Below, one piece after another: positions 45,612 to 57,486 of a DNA stretch of 64,000 bases. The stretch's first letter is position 1; each line of letters opens with the position of its first letter. The DNA comes from Nephrocerus scutellatus (Eukaryota; Arthropoda; Insecta; Diptera; Pipunculidae). The notes beneath the pieces were generated by a model. That model worked only from the letters and a program-made list of their open reading frames with translations. It was not told where the DNA came from and did no database searches. Where the stretch lies: assembly GCA_947095585.1 (NCBI GenBank), contig OX352762.1, forward strand, positions 121,860,930 through 121,924,929, written 5' to 3'. A program made the translations under genes and the position numbers.

Positions 45612-46435
45612 TCTTTCTCATTTTCATCTTGTGCGGTATACCCAACCGGCTGCATGGCTGCCCACTTACCAGTGGCCCGTGCTGATAGGCACAACTCTGG
45701 CAATATCCCTCCAGGTTTTTGATATCAACTCAGTGGTTTTTTTTTTGTTGTAGGATGGCCATAACGTTCTTGACATGGCGCAGTTTGACAGACTTACCTG
45801 TGCCTTAGTATTGAAAAAGAAGAGAATTTGTTCCTTGATTGATCTCATTGGACAGCTAAAGCCGGTGTCCATAGTGACGACCTTCTTAGCCAATTCGTTC
45901 GCCTATGCCCCGGCACCCATACTATTGTGATGTCCAGGAATTGGCTGATTGAAGCCAATTCTTTTTGGCACTATTGTAGAAGTTTTCAGTTTATGGTGTT
46001 CGCATGAATCGCCCTTATGGCAGGTTGAGTATAACCCTTCCGATTTGTGCGATACTATGCTTTAGTATCCTGCAGGTCTCCTAATTGCTAGGATCTGACT
46101 GAAAGATACTAGCTGAGGCGGGTAGCTTGTATGACCTTGAGAGATTTAGGTTATCCGAGAAGATACCTGTACTCTATCCTTCATCTTGGATCCGTCAGTG
46201 AATATTAATGCGTCAAATTGCCTCGTTAATGCCGCATCCTTCCAGTTTCTCATGATAGGAAACTCGACACCGAAGGAAGAGTTGAAGCTGAGTATAGGGA
46301 TGCAGTAGTCAGTAGGTGATGGTATAATGCTTTCAGGTACTGTCTGCAGTATATTACAGTGCCCCTAATGGTCTAGTAGCAAACCACCCAGATTCTCTGA
46401 TTCGTACTGAACTGCACGTCGGAACATGCTTTATA
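45612..46435 (-). pseudogene. LOA/R1-type LINE, RNase H and C-terminus
   Basis: Minus-strand motifs include FTDGSKM (about 46190), the start of an RNase H domain, and SNCAMSRTLWPSYNKKKTTE followed by WRDIARVVPISTGHW (45666-45893). The LWPxYxxxRTxxLL...ISxxVGxxTGHC pattern is typical of this group's C-terminal end. The sequence at 46380-46430 matches 52650-52690 of the plus-strand copy. Confidence 0.75.
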
Positions 46436-46448
46436 AATATGTCAGGAG

Positions 46449-46727
46449 GTAGTAGCTATTCCTTTCTACGACGATCGGTTCTATGCACCGTAATGACTCC
46501 AGTGTTTCACACACTGGACCTAGAATCGTCAACTCAGCAATTGCCTTTAACAGACCTGGAGCTAATACGACAACAACATGATCAATCTACTTTACGTTGT
46601 TGTTGTCGTAGCAGCTCCAGGTCTGTTAAACCTATTGCTGAGTTGACGATTCTAGGTCCAGTGTGTGAAACACTGGAGTCCTTTCGAATGACAGAACTGA
46701 ACGTCGTAGAAAGGAGTAGCTTGATCA
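46449..46727. repeat. long inverted repeat (tail-to-tail LINE 3' ends)
   Basis: The left arm (46449-46577) and right arm (46597-46727) are reverse complements over about 130 bp. The near-perfect core contains GACTCCAGTGTTTCACACACT and GACCTAGAATCGTCAACTCAGCAAT. Each arm ends in a CAACAAC tail facing the other; the spacer of about 20 bp is ATGATCAATCTACTTTACG. The outer parts carry small mismatches and a gap of about 10 bp. The structure fits two copies of the same AAC-tailed LINE 3' end inserted tail-to-tail. Confidence 0.88.
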
Positions 46728-46759
46728 TAGTTATTTCTAGTTCCTTGGTTGCGAAGGAA

Positions 46760-46900
46760 AGACGTGTTGACTCCAATATAATTAATGGATGCAGTATTTC
46801 TATGTAAATCAATCCGCGCTAGAAGGACCATACGCAACAAGATAGTGTTCTGAGTCGGCATTGGCACCTCGCATCAAGCTCGAGCGCAATCAACAGCATC
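46760..46900 (-). pseudogene. short Family 2 LINE remnant
   Basis: GTTGACTCCAATATAATTAATG and the GAGTCGGCATTGGCACCTCG segment match 57890-57980 of another Family 2 fragment in the same orientation. No open frame remains. Confidence 0.55.
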
Positions 46901-47609
46901 ATTTTTGCAATCGTAGATCTCTATCTCTGTTGTAAAGCAACTATTCCTTAAGGGTGAAAAGTACTCTTGGCACGACTGACAACTTGAATGTTGTCGCTAG
47001 GTTTTTAAGAACTTAAAGGGTTCTGACAGTCTTTTGTAGGATTTGGTGACTCTAAGAAACCGAGTGGTTAGATCGCCTACTAGAAACTAGTAAGTATGAA
47101 CACCAGCTTTTTCCATCCATTTCTTTTTCTTCTTTTTTTTAATCTGGATCAATCCTTCCATTATCTTACTTAAAATAATTCAAGCGCCCTAAAAATATTT
47201 CTCGTCCAATTTACTGTTTACTTCACTTTTTTTCGTTTATACCTTAGGAGGATTATCTTGGATCAACTGTGTCGATACGGTTTATGGTGGGTATTGTGGC
47301 TCTATACCTTTGGTCCCAGACACCAGCCTGCTCTACTACTCTCCCCAAAATCACAATTCCAATGTCTTTTATCATTTTATGATTTAACAATTTCGCTCGA
47401 GTGATGGATGGATGACCTTTTTGTATTAATTAATTAATCCTCAATATTGTTTAAAATTGTTCGTCTAATTTTTCTCAGCGCACTTTGTTTTGATTGCGCA
47501 CCCACACACACACAGAAATACACACATGGACTGTCTATTTAGCTTCACTTACCCCTTAAAGTTATAAATTTAATTTTTAATTTAATTTAATTTAATTTTA
47601 CAATTGCAG
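46901..47609 (+). other. end of intron, acceptor side
   Basis: No repeat of note except a (TTTAA)n stretch at 47570-47598. The acceptor ACAATTGCAG/AA ends at 47609. Confidence 0.6.
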
Positions 47610-48350
47610 AACCTTTCCGATAAGCGTGAAGATGGCAACCGTTCTGAAGCTCTTGACGAACTAACCGCCGATCAATTGGTCCAGGAGAAAACCGCAGTCC
47701 AGCACGGTCTGCTCTATTTTGAATCTTTGTACGGTCGACCATCGACTAAAGAAGAACGTGACGCTGCACGCTCATTGTACGATCGCTATCGCATTCTTAA
47801 GCGAATGGTATCACGCAGCGTAACCATGTCTGGTTGTGCCCTCTCCGGAGTTCCAGAACTACCAACAATTCTCGAACATGAGGCAATGGTGTTCGAATCG
47901 ATACCACTACAGTATTCGAACAGTACAGATACCACCAACTCACCAAGTGAATCAGCTACCAATTCAGCATCAGCATCAGCATCAGCCTCAGGTTCCGCAT
48001 TGTCTGCAGCTGCAACATCCTCGGAGATAGCTACAACAACCGATGATTCTACCAGCACAGCAGACCTTGTCAAGGCAGCAGCAGCACCACAACAACAGCA
48101 CCACCTTGGCGAAAACATTCACACGCTTTCTATTGACGAACTCTGGGAACACTTGGACAAAGCTCGCGAAGAGAAAAAGCTTCTCAAGCGCACCATTCGC
48201 GAGTACGAGACGGTTTTCGAAGAGCAAAATGGACGAAAAATGTTAAAAAACGACCGCAAGTCTATCGAAGACACATACGCTCAATACAAAGAGAAGAAAG
48301 CTAAGACCCGCCTTTTGCAAGCTCTTATTAAAAAGCAGATTTCACGCTGA
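47610..48350 (+). CDS. FAM13A: FAM13-like protein, terminal coding exon
   Basis: 246 codons plus TGA, phase 0, continuing the frame of the exon ending at 38614. Two conserved FAM13 blocks flank a variable Ser/Thr/Ala-rich spacer. First, residues about 15-70 of the exon: TADQLVQEKTAVQHGLLYFE, then YGRPSTKEERDAARSLYDRY. Second, the last 75 residues: TLSIDELWEHLDKAREEKK, then REYETVFEEQNGRKMLKNDR, IEDTYAQYKEKKAKTRLLQA, finishing KKQISR. This is the usual C-terminus of the family (LYYESxxGRP...LYDRYR; LLEHL...EEKKRxRKxLxxFE...QNGR). It joins the preceding exon to give at least 887 residues. The repeat tract of Ser-Ala codons near 47965-47995 may vary in length. Confidence 0.92.
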   Translation, partial: NLSDKREDGNRSEALDELTADQLVQEKTAVQHGLLYFESLYGRPSTKEERDAARSLYDRYRILKRMVSRSVTMSGCALSGVPELPTILEHEAMVFESIPLQYSNSTDTTNSPSESATNSASASASASGSALSAAATSSEIATTTDDSTSTADLVKAAAAPQQQHHLGENIHTLSIDELWEHLDKAREEKKLLKRTIREYETVFEEQNGRKMLKNDRKSIEDTYAQYKEKKAKTRLLQALIKKQISR

Positions 48351-49015
48351 TTTTGAAAGGCGTACATCAGTGATTTTGTATGTACCTGCTGTGATCCATT
48401 AAGCTTTGTCAAGTGCAAAAAAGCACTTTTTTGTAGATGATAAGATGAAACTTTCGGATGTTAGAGCAAAATATAACTCGACATTAACAAGAGGAAGTGT
48501 GATTACATGCAGCTTGTGTGTAGTTGTGCTTAATGGAACACAGTATTTACCTTTTGTACTTTGACTGTCACTCAATGCTAAGATAGCGAAGGCTCAAACA
48601 AAGTTTTCTAATGTGTATGTGCATGGCTAGAGAAAACTTAGCTTGGACAACATCCACTATTGCGGTGTGGTGAAATTTGTATTGGAATCGTACTGCAGTT
48701 ATGTGGATTACTATTTGCGTTATACATAATTTGTTAGTATGTAATATTAATTATTTATTTGCTCATAATTTTCATTATTGTTGTAAGGTTAGGTTTTTTT
48801 TTTTACCAAAACCAATATGTTTACCAATGATCCTATGCAGTAGCTAATGCTGTTTGTATTTTGTTGAAATTTTTGAAACATTTGTTGATATGGAACTTTT
48901 TATTGGAAATTTTTTTTATATTAAATTTTCAACTCACCTTTCAACTCACTTTTTAACTCACCTTTAAATATTTTAATATTGTATACAAAATAAAATAATT
49001 TTTATACATACAATT
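48351..49015 (+). other. 3' UTR of the FAM13-like gene (inferred)
   Basis: It follows the stop codon with no further coding. A polyadenylation signal AATAAA lies at 48989-48994. Others occur further on (for example near 50748), so the true end could lie beyond the satellite. Confidence 0.5.
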
Positions 49016-49019
49016 TGTT

Positions 49020-50300
49020 CAGAAAATCTGAACTTGCTGAATACGTGTCAGCAATACATTTTGTAACTTTTCTGTGTAGAACTAAATTGAACTTGCTACG
49101 TGCCAACAATACATTTTGTAATTTTCTGCATAGAACTAAATTCAGTGTCTCGCTAAATACATTTGCTAATTAATTCAGAGGCATTTTGCAAGAATCTGAA
49201 CTTGCTGAATACATGTCAGCAATACATTTTCTAACTTTTCTGCATAGAACTAAATTTAGTGTGGCGCTAAATACGTTTTCTTATTAATTCAGCGGCATAT
49301 TGCAAGAATCTGAACTTGCTGAATACGTGTCAGCAATACATTTTGTAACTTTTCTGCATAGAACTAAATTCAGTGTCTCGCTAAATACATTTGCTGATTA
49401 ATTCAGAGGCATTTTGCAAGAATCTGAACTTGCTGAATACATGTCAGCAATACATTTTCTAACTTTTCTGCATAGAACTAAATTTAGTGTGGCGCTAAAT
49501 ACGTTTTCTTATTAATTCAGCGGCATATTGCAAGAATCTGAACTTGCTGAATACGTGTCAGCAATACATTTTGTAACTTTTCTGCATTGAACTGAATTCA
49601 GTGTCTCGCTGAATACATTTGCTTATTAATTCAGAGGCATTTTGCAAGAATCTGAACTTGCTACGTGTCAACAATACATTTTGTAATTTTCTGCATAGAA
49701 CTAAATTCAGTGCCACGCTAAATACATTTTCTTATTAATTCAGCGGCATATTGCAAGAATCTGAACTTGCTGAATACGTGTCAGCAATGTCAGAAATACA
49801 TTCTGTAGCTTTTCTGTATAGAACTAAATTCAGTGTCTCGCTAAATACATTTTCTTATTAATTCAACGGAATATTGCAAGAATCTGAACCTGCTGAATAC
49901 ATGTCAGCAATGTCAGCAATACATTTTGTAACTGTTCTGCATAGAACTTAATTCAGTGTCATGCTAAATACATTTTCTTGTTAATTCAGCGGCATATTGC
50001 AAGAATCTGAACCTGCTGAATACATGTCAGCAATACATTTTGTAGCTTTTCTGCATAGAACTTAATTCAGTGTCATGCTAAATACATTTTCTTATTAATT
50101 CAGCGGCATATTGCAAGAATCTGAACCTGCTGAATACATGTCAGCAATACATTTTGTAACTTTTCTGCATAGAACTTAATTCAGTGTCATGCTTAATACA
50201 TTTTCTTATTAATTCAGCGGCATATTGCAAGAATCTGAACCTGCTGAATGCGTGTCAGCAATGTCAGTTAGTCTCAGCGGCATTTTGCAAGAACATTATT
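49020..50300 (+). repeat. 114-bp satellite-like tandem array, about 11 copies
   Basis: The landmark AGAATCTGAAC(T/C)TGCTGAATAC begins at 49191, 49305, 49419, 49533, 49647, 49756, 49879, 50002, 50116 and 50230. Spacing is 114 bp, with 109 and 123 where small indels occurred. Shared text includes GTCAGCAATACATTTTGTAAC, TTTTCTGCATAGAACT, AATTCAGTGTC and TTATTAATTCAGCGGCATATT. The first copies alternate two subtypes, giving a 228-bp dimer. No coding potential. Confidence 0.96.
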
Positions 50301-51575
50301 CGAGTATTATATTCTTCTTAAATTTGTGAGACTTTTATATTCCATATCTAACTGATGTCATATAATCTGTGTCATATATAATCCCCCCCCCCCTTTATAA
50401 TGAAACACATTGATCTGTGATAGTTTTTTTTTTCTTTTCATTATTCATGATATCTTGATATGTAAGCGATGACCGTTATGCTTGTAAAAGAATTGAAAAT
50501 TCTCAGCTTAAAATTGCATTCATTTCCATTCCCCCTTCGCCCACCATCCATCCCATCCACTGTTTTCTTCTGTGACAATTATTGTCGATTCCTTGTAGTT
50601 TAAGTTGTTTTCTAATTATATACAAAAAAAAATCCGTATCTGTATCTATATTTTGATACATATTGTTTAAAGAAAATACAATTAATATATATCCATATGT
50701 TATTGTTTATTGTTTAACAACGTTTAATAACAAAAATGTTATAAACAAATAAATATTTGAAAAAAAAAATTGAAAACAATTTTGCTATTACCATACAAAT
50801 ATGAAATATATTACATATAAATATACCTTAGTGTAAAGGGTAAAAAACATTTATTAACTCTTATTAATATTTACATTATTATTATTATTATAATATGTAA
50901 AACATATACAGAATACTTACACGTTATTAAATATACTCGAGAGAAACAAACATAATTAAACAATAAACAAATGAGAAACAGAACAAAAATCACGAAACAA
51001 TAACAATATTAATAGATGTACGAGTACCTTTAGCATATATTTACGTATATATACAGACATACATACACAAATACATTCACACATACATGTTTGCATTAAC
51101 AAAATATTCAATATGTTATCACAAAGTTAAATATACAATTTAAAAAATTGGAAATTTTCGTTTTTTTTTTAGTTTTGTTGATTTTCCGTGCGGGTTTGGG
51201 GTTAAAGGCACCTAGCAACAGTTGCAGGTCGTAGAATCAAGGCAAAGAGAAGTCGATTTTTTACATTGCGTCTATTCTTTACGATTAGATAAAACAACGA
51301 CTGTTTCTTTAACATGCTAAGTAATAAAAATATATTTTTAATTTAAAACGTTTGGTATTGTGCGTAGTAGTCTGATTGGAAACAAATTGCCATCATCATT
51401 GCATCGTGGGTTCTTTTTGTAATTTGTCAATGTTCATCCAGTTCTGAGCTATATTTAAAGTTTCAAGTCTCTTCTAGCTCAATGGGAAGTTAGTTTAAAA
51501 TCAATTACAAAATTCCACCAGAACAGTGTGCCCATGTCTTGCCATATTTGTTTATTAAATTCTCTATATTAACTT
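50301..51575. other. A+T-rich gene-free stretch
   Basis: Many poly(A), TATAT and ATTATT tracts; no gene. Possible poly(A) signals at about 50748 (AATAAA). A fragment TTAACTTCGCTTGCCCATTTC at 51569-51589 matches the terminus of the dispersed element seen at 39884 and 62450, and it abuts the LINE that follows. Confidence 0.5.
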
Positions 51576-51578
51576 CGC

Positions 51579-54150
51579 TTGCCCATTTCCCTGCGTGCGA
51601 TGACTCGGGCACACCTTATGGGCTATGCACTCCTGCAGGTCAGGAAGGCTCGTCATGCGACCCAGTTTTTCTTCGTACAATCACCCGCCCTTGACGGTAT
51701 ACAACCTATCATGCTCCAAAAGTCGACTTCTTGGCTAGTAAATATCTTCAGAAGTTGTCTACAACTTAGTTATGTTACCTGCAGTTGGCGAAGAGTACGA
51801 GTAGTGTTCATACCCAAAACAGGAATCTGCCAAAGATTTTAGACCTCTTAGCCTATCATCGTTCTTGATGAAAACGTTGAAACGAATTTAAGAGTACCAC
51901 ATTAGACTAAGTTTTAAAGATACAATGGTATCCAAACTCCAACATGCCTACCTTAAAGGCAGATCTACGGAGAAGTCCCTCCACGAGGTGGTGCGCACGA
52001 TTGCGCAATACACTATTGCCACCTTCGTTGACATAGAAGGCGCTTACAACAATGTTTATATTAACGCCATTCAGGAGTTTCTCACTGAGTTGGTGGTAGA
52101 GCAACTACAAAAAACGGTGGATCATCTCCACGCTAGGCAGCAGAGAAATCCATGTTAATTTGGGCAGTAGTAACATGATCAAACCAGTCAACAGAGGGAG
52201 GGGTAATGTCGCCCTTATTGTGGCTGGTGGTTATAAATAAGGTCCTTAGGATATTTGAGCTGAACGGAACGAAAGCTGTATGCAGACGACGTGGTGATAC
52301 TTGTGTCAGGACAGGACAGTCAGTCAGTATCCTTAATGGGAAACTCAGCTGGAATTCAAATATAGTATTCAGGGTTAAGAAAGCATATATTGCCTTATAC
52401 GCCTGTAACAAAACCATCGGTAGGAAATGGGGCCTGCAGCCGAGGAAGGCACTATGGCTGTACACAGCGGCCCTTTTCTCACCTATATATATAACAATAA
52501 GTAGACTGCCAGCAAGCTAGGTAGAATACAAAGATCAGTAACTGTTGGGTATAACTAGTGAACTACGGTCCTGTCCTACCGATGCTCTCAACACAATTCC
52601 ATACCTATTACCTCCCAACCTGTTTATTAAATACGTTGCGATGTGCAGCGCAGTCAGAGAATCTGGGTGGTTTGTTGGCAAACCGTACGGGCACTGAAAT
52701 TTACAGCTACAAAGTATGATATGGTAGCATCATCAACTGACTACTGCACTCCTAATTGAACTTCAGTCCCAGCTTTGCCGTTGAGTTTCCAACTAGAGAA
52801 AGTTGGAAGGACAGAGGAGTATTGGGGCTTTTTGACGTAACTCTATTCACCGACGGGTCCAAAATGAGTAATGGAGTCATCGCTGGAGTCTTCTCAGAAA
52901 AACGTAATCTTTCAATGTCCTACAAGCTTACTGACTCCGCTAGCATCTATCAGGCGGAGATCCTGGTGAATAGGGAGATGGATAAAAGTTTTTGTAAATT
53001 TTTTGGAGTGAATGGGCCCTGAGGCCTGGGGCGGGGCCATATATTTTTTTTTAAAAATTCGCCTCAAAGCTATCTCCCAGTGGACTAGAAATGAAATCGG
53101 CCACTCCTTTATTCTGGATTTAGTCAGGATCCCAGACAACATAGACTACACCACTACACTTCTCCATTTTAATAAAAACTTCCAGGCTACCGTCCCCTCC
53201 AGATCATTCTGGGAGGAAGGCGCGTACCTGTAAGATGAATATATTCATTTTTACACAGACGACACATACGGGTCTAAAACTGATGACGGCGTTGGTGGAG
53301 GCTAAACCTTAGCCTCTCTTTCCGTCTTCCTAAGCACTGTATTGTTTTCCAGGCTGAGATTATGGCGATCAGTACAGCCTTATCTTGGCTGAAGAGTAAC
53401 TTCATATCCGCTGAGGATATCCGTATATTCTCGCATAGCCAAGGCGTGCTGAAATCCCTGCAACCAGTCTCTACAAATTCAACCTTAGTCCTTAATTGCC
53501 GATCATCTCTTAATGGCGGATGGCGGAGCAGTTTAATATCCACCTGTGTTGGTTGCCGGTGCACAGAGATATTCCGGGAACTGTATAGCTGACGAACTCG
53601 CCAACCAAGGAACTACACTACCCTTCTTACCGAAATATGGTTCTCTAGGTATCCCAATAGCTACATGCAAACTCATATTAAAGCGGGATGCTACTGACAA
53701 AACTAATCGTAGGTGGTCAAACGGTACAACTTGCAAAGCGACAACGCTAGATCCGAAGCGCTCCAAGTGTTTGATCTCTCAAAAACGATCGGACATCGGT
53801 GCTATTGTAGGTGCCATTACGGGACCCTGTCTTATAGGCAGGCATGCAGCAAGACTTCAAGTCTTCTCGAATGACTTCTGCAGAAGCTGCTATGGATGAT
53901 GAGGAGGAGGAGGAGGAGACCATTATTCATCTTCTCTGTACTTGTCCAGCCCTCTCCCAGAAACGTAAACTCCATATGGGAGCTTTCTTCTACAATCACA
54001 CTGATATCAGCAATCTCCTTCGCTTCATACGAAGCTCTAAGTGGTTCAACGAGTAGGTGGAGGGAAACTCTCCTGATCCACATGGTATTACAATGGACCA
54101 TTGCTGGTTTAAGTGTGTCGGTTTTTACCGACAGCCACCTTAACCTAACC
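51579..54150 (+). pseudogene. LOA-like LINE, RT through RNase H to 3' end, heavily broken
   Basis: Plus-strand pieces in order: ALDGIQPIMLQKSTSWLVNI and LSYVTCSWRRVRVVFIPKTG (51579-51842); KLQHAYLKGRSTEKSLHEVV and TFVDIEGAYNNV, the FDxxxAF-equivalent RT box (51925-52158); MSPLLWLVVINKVLR (52206); LFTDGSKMSNGVIAGVFSEK (RNase H start, 52830); a second RNase H-like stretch EIMAISTALSWLKSNFISAE (53362); CIADELANQG (53588); GAIVGAITGPCLIGRHAARL; and EEEEETIIHLLCTCPALSQK (53890-53950). The YADD box falls in a frame-damaged stretch at 52270-52300. A short piece of the dispersed GGGCCC repeat interrupts at 52975-53065. The double RNase H start suggests a composite or a duplication. Confidence 0.85.
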
Positions 54151-55345
54151 TATATATACATGTACAACTACATATATGGTACAAGTAACACAAGGATGCA
54201 ATGGTTCTTTGGTAATTTCTTAATTCTGAGACAATTCAATACAATGCTTATTCTTAAACAACTGAACGATGGCGCTGTTTCTTAACAAAAGTTACTCCTA
54301 TTTAATGTAATAATTTGATAAGTTCGACCATTTATATAACAATATTAGATAACTTAAGTTCGGAATAAAACAAAGTGGAAATATTTTCCTGTGCGGCTTA
54401 GGGGGAATGCCCCTGACGAGCCTACCTACCTTGAACTGACACTAACTTTTAACGAGTTAGTATTCCTGTACTACTTTACAGCTTTAAGCGCTTCAACTAA
54501 ATGTAAATAGCATATCTGGTAATATTCACCCAACTCTGTTCCTCCTTTTGTTTTCAAATGCTAGTAATTCTGTGTACGGATACCGTTCTAGTGCAGCTGC
54601 AGGGGAGCTAAATTGCCATATAGCATCATTATTGGCATAAAATGGGTTTTATGCTTTTCACGGCAGGAGCCTGCAAGCTTGTTGCGGCCTATCTCTATGT
54701 TGGTTAAGTTTCTATTGAAAATTTTAGCCTTTTCAGGTTTTACAATAATAGTGGAATAAAGAGAGATTACAACACACACACCTACACTCTCACTAGAGAC
54801 ATGCAAATGACTTATTTGAGGTAAAATGGAAGCCTAGCTGAAGGACGTCAATAGTTATAGTAGTTATAGATATAATAGGTTATAGGTATGAGGGGTTTTG
54901 CAAGTGCAGGCGTTTGATTGTTTCGAAAGCATAAACCTCTAGTCACACTTTGCTTGGGATTATGTAGGGAATTTCCTTTGTTATTGCACAGTAGGTATAC
55001 GCAGGTGTTAGCATGATTGTGGTTTCGTTTATTTATTTTAATAGGAAGAGGAATTTAGAATCTTATTGCAATGAATAAATTGGGTCACAATATGCTGGCT
55101 GATGGCCAGAATATTAAAGTCAATGCCAAGAATCATCAATTTAGATATTTGATGTTTTTACGCTTCCGTCTCTGTCCGTCTAAAAATGGAGCAGAAACTA
55201 CTTTATTGGCAATGCAATCCTATAGCAAACAAAAAATTAAAGCGGTACAGTTGTATTAGCTTGGAAATGATAAAAAATGTAACCGACTTTTAAAATTCAG
55301 TTTATTATTTTCATTATGGTAGCTTAGGGAATCTTTGAAACTACA
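54151..55345. other. gene-free stretch
   Basis: No family-like frame or repeat recognised; A+T-rich. Confidence 0.45.
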
Positions 55346-55351
55346 CAAAAT

Positions 55352-56835
55352 AGTACATCATCATCATCATCATGGTGTCCTGTAACTCCGGTTGTGGCAT
55401 TGGGCGTCATCAAAACGTCTCCATCCTTCACGGTCTGTAGCAAGGTATTTTAGCTGTGACCACGTCCTTCTCTGGGATTCTGCTTCTACTAAGACAGTTG
55501 ATTTCCATGTTTTTCTTGGTCTTCCAACCCACCGTGCACCCTGTGGATTCCATTCAAAGGACTGCTTTGCAATTTCGTCGTTTGGTTTCCTCAATCCATT
55601 GCCATTTACGTTTTCTTATATCGACGTCCAGCCGCTCTTGACTTGTCCTGCGCCACAATTCCTCGTTTGATACAATTTGTGGCCAGCGAATCTTTAGGAT
55701 GTGTCATAGACAGCGATTCACAAAAGCTTGCAATTTCCTCGAAATAGTAGACGTGACGGTTTTGCAGGCATATAACAGCACGGATTTGACATTGGATTTG
55801 AAGAATCTCAACTTAGTGCGTAAGGAGATTTCCAAATTGGGGTCAGAGTACCAAAGGCAGCACGAGCTTTATTAATTCTACTTTTAACGTCCAGATCCGT
55901 ACCGCCATTTGCAGAAACAATACTGCCGAGGTAGTTAAACTGTTCGACTTCTTCCACTGGCGTCTCCTGTATAATAATACGCTGCTGTGTGGAGCGGCCT
56001 GTGAGCATTATTTTTGCTTTTTTGCTGTTTATTCTTAGACCACTCGACTCTCCCTTCATTTTCAGTGTTTGGCACATCCCGTTCAGCCCAGTGGGCTGAG
56101 GCACGAGGCATATGTCATCGGCATAGTCTAAATGACTGAGCCTTTCAAACGGTCTCCATTGAATGCCCTGTCGCTCCGCTGTATCAACACTGGCCGTCAG
56201 TACGTCGTCCATCGCCAGCAGGAAGAGGATTGGCGATAAAACATCCCCATGTCTAACGCCCCGTTTGCACTACGAAGAAGTCGGATAGCTGCCCATTGTG
56301 TAAAACAAAACACCTTGCGTTGTTGTAGGACTCTCTAATAATGGCAACAATTTTTGGGGGAATTCCTCTACAAAGCAACGATCTCCATTTACATTCTCGG
56401 CTAACTCGATCAAAGGCCTTCTCAAAATCCACGAATCGATGAGGTAAAGCGGTGATTGAAATTCCATCGACTGCTCAAGGACGATACGCAGGGTGTTAAT
56501 ATGGTCGACACATGATCGACCAAAGCGGAAGCCAGCTTGATGTCTCTTGAGTTTAGACTCGATTCTATCCTTTATCCGCACGAGAATGATGGTTGCCATT
56601 AGTTTTTGGAAAACAGACAAAACGGTGATACCAAAAGCCAATTGTTGCAATTCTTAAGGTCACCTTTCTTTGGCACCTTAACAACTGCACCATCCTTCCA
56701 GTCCTTGGGATAGCTTTCGTTTTCCCACATAAATTAATGGATGTAGAATACTAGCCGTTGTTACGGGATCGACTTTCAGGAATTCAGCTGGTATTCCATG
56801 AAGTCCAGCTGATTGGTTGGTTGTTAGTACATAGC
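55352..56835 (-). pseudogene. Family 1-related LINE (second subfamily), RT to C-terminus
   Basis: The left edge (55357-55374) is an (ATC)6-like run, a (GAT)n 3' tail on the element's strand. Minus-strand C-terminus: WVGRPRKTWKSTVLVEAESQ and LKYLATDREGWRRFDDA (55370-55594). RT: RLSHLDYADDICLVPQPTGL with intact YADD, RINSKKAKIMLTGRS, VEQFNYLGSIVSANGGTDLD (55808-56212). Upstream: KLMATIILVRIKDRIESKLK and HQAGFRFGRSCVDHINTLRI (56270-56650). Frameshifts separate the pieces; no endonuclease is present. Confidence 0.88.
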
Positions 56836-57485
56836 ATCAATTATTATGGAATGTTGTTGGTAAAAAAAAACTTAGAGGGTGACTCCATAGAACAGAAAAG
56901 AACAACTAATTAGTGCTTTGTCATGTAAACTGGTTTACTAAAGAATCTGGAGTTTTAAGCCGAAAATGATACTACGTTCGTACATCTTTAGATCATGTGG
57001 TAGACAAAACCCACCATTCATGTATCTACTCCAGCTGCAAAAATGTATTAATGAAAATTCTCTGTGCAGGAATATCATCGGTCATTTCAAAAATTAAACT
57101 AAATTTGCAAATTACTCCAAATAGTTCAAACTCGCATATGTCTGTACGGTACTTAACTTTAAACTTAAAGCACCATTGCAACACAATCAAGACCGATCAA
57201 CAAACTAGACGGAAGGACGACCAATACGTTCATAGTATGTATATGAACATATATTTCACGGTTGCTAGGCCGTGCAACCGCGAGCGTTTCGCCAAGTCCT
57301 TGCCAGTGGCAGAACCCCTAGTCGCTTCATAACAAGTTTCCAAACTGTTTCAAAAAGGAAAATGAATCTGGGAAATGGTTTTCAAGGAGATTCTAATGCA
57401 CCTATTAACTACAGATAAAGTTCAACCTGTGGAGGATAACCTCTTCAAAGGTCAGCGGGGAGAAAGAATGCGCATTAAATTATAT
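56836..57485. other. gene-free stretch
   Basis: Nothing I can name; frames are short. Confidence 0.4.
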
Positions 57486-57486
57486 A

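Larger units (their letters stand above)
38615..47609 (+). other. FAM13-like gene intron, about 9.0 kb, LINE-filled
   Basis: Donor GTGAGT at 38615, acceptor ATTGCAG ending at 47609 after an A/T-rich tract. Reading through the donor gives a stop at 38648 after 11 codons. At least nine transposon fragments lie inside; most are antisense to the gene. Confidence 0.88.

Noticed and set aside
49020..50300. CRISPR-like direct repeats
   Set aside because: Units are continuous with no unique spacers, in a eukaryotic context; this is a satellite.
52756..53233. Separate gene in the second RNase H-like stretch
   Set aside because: It is collinear with the LOA-like LINE and followed by the LINE's C-terminal motifs; a composite or duplicated element is more likely.
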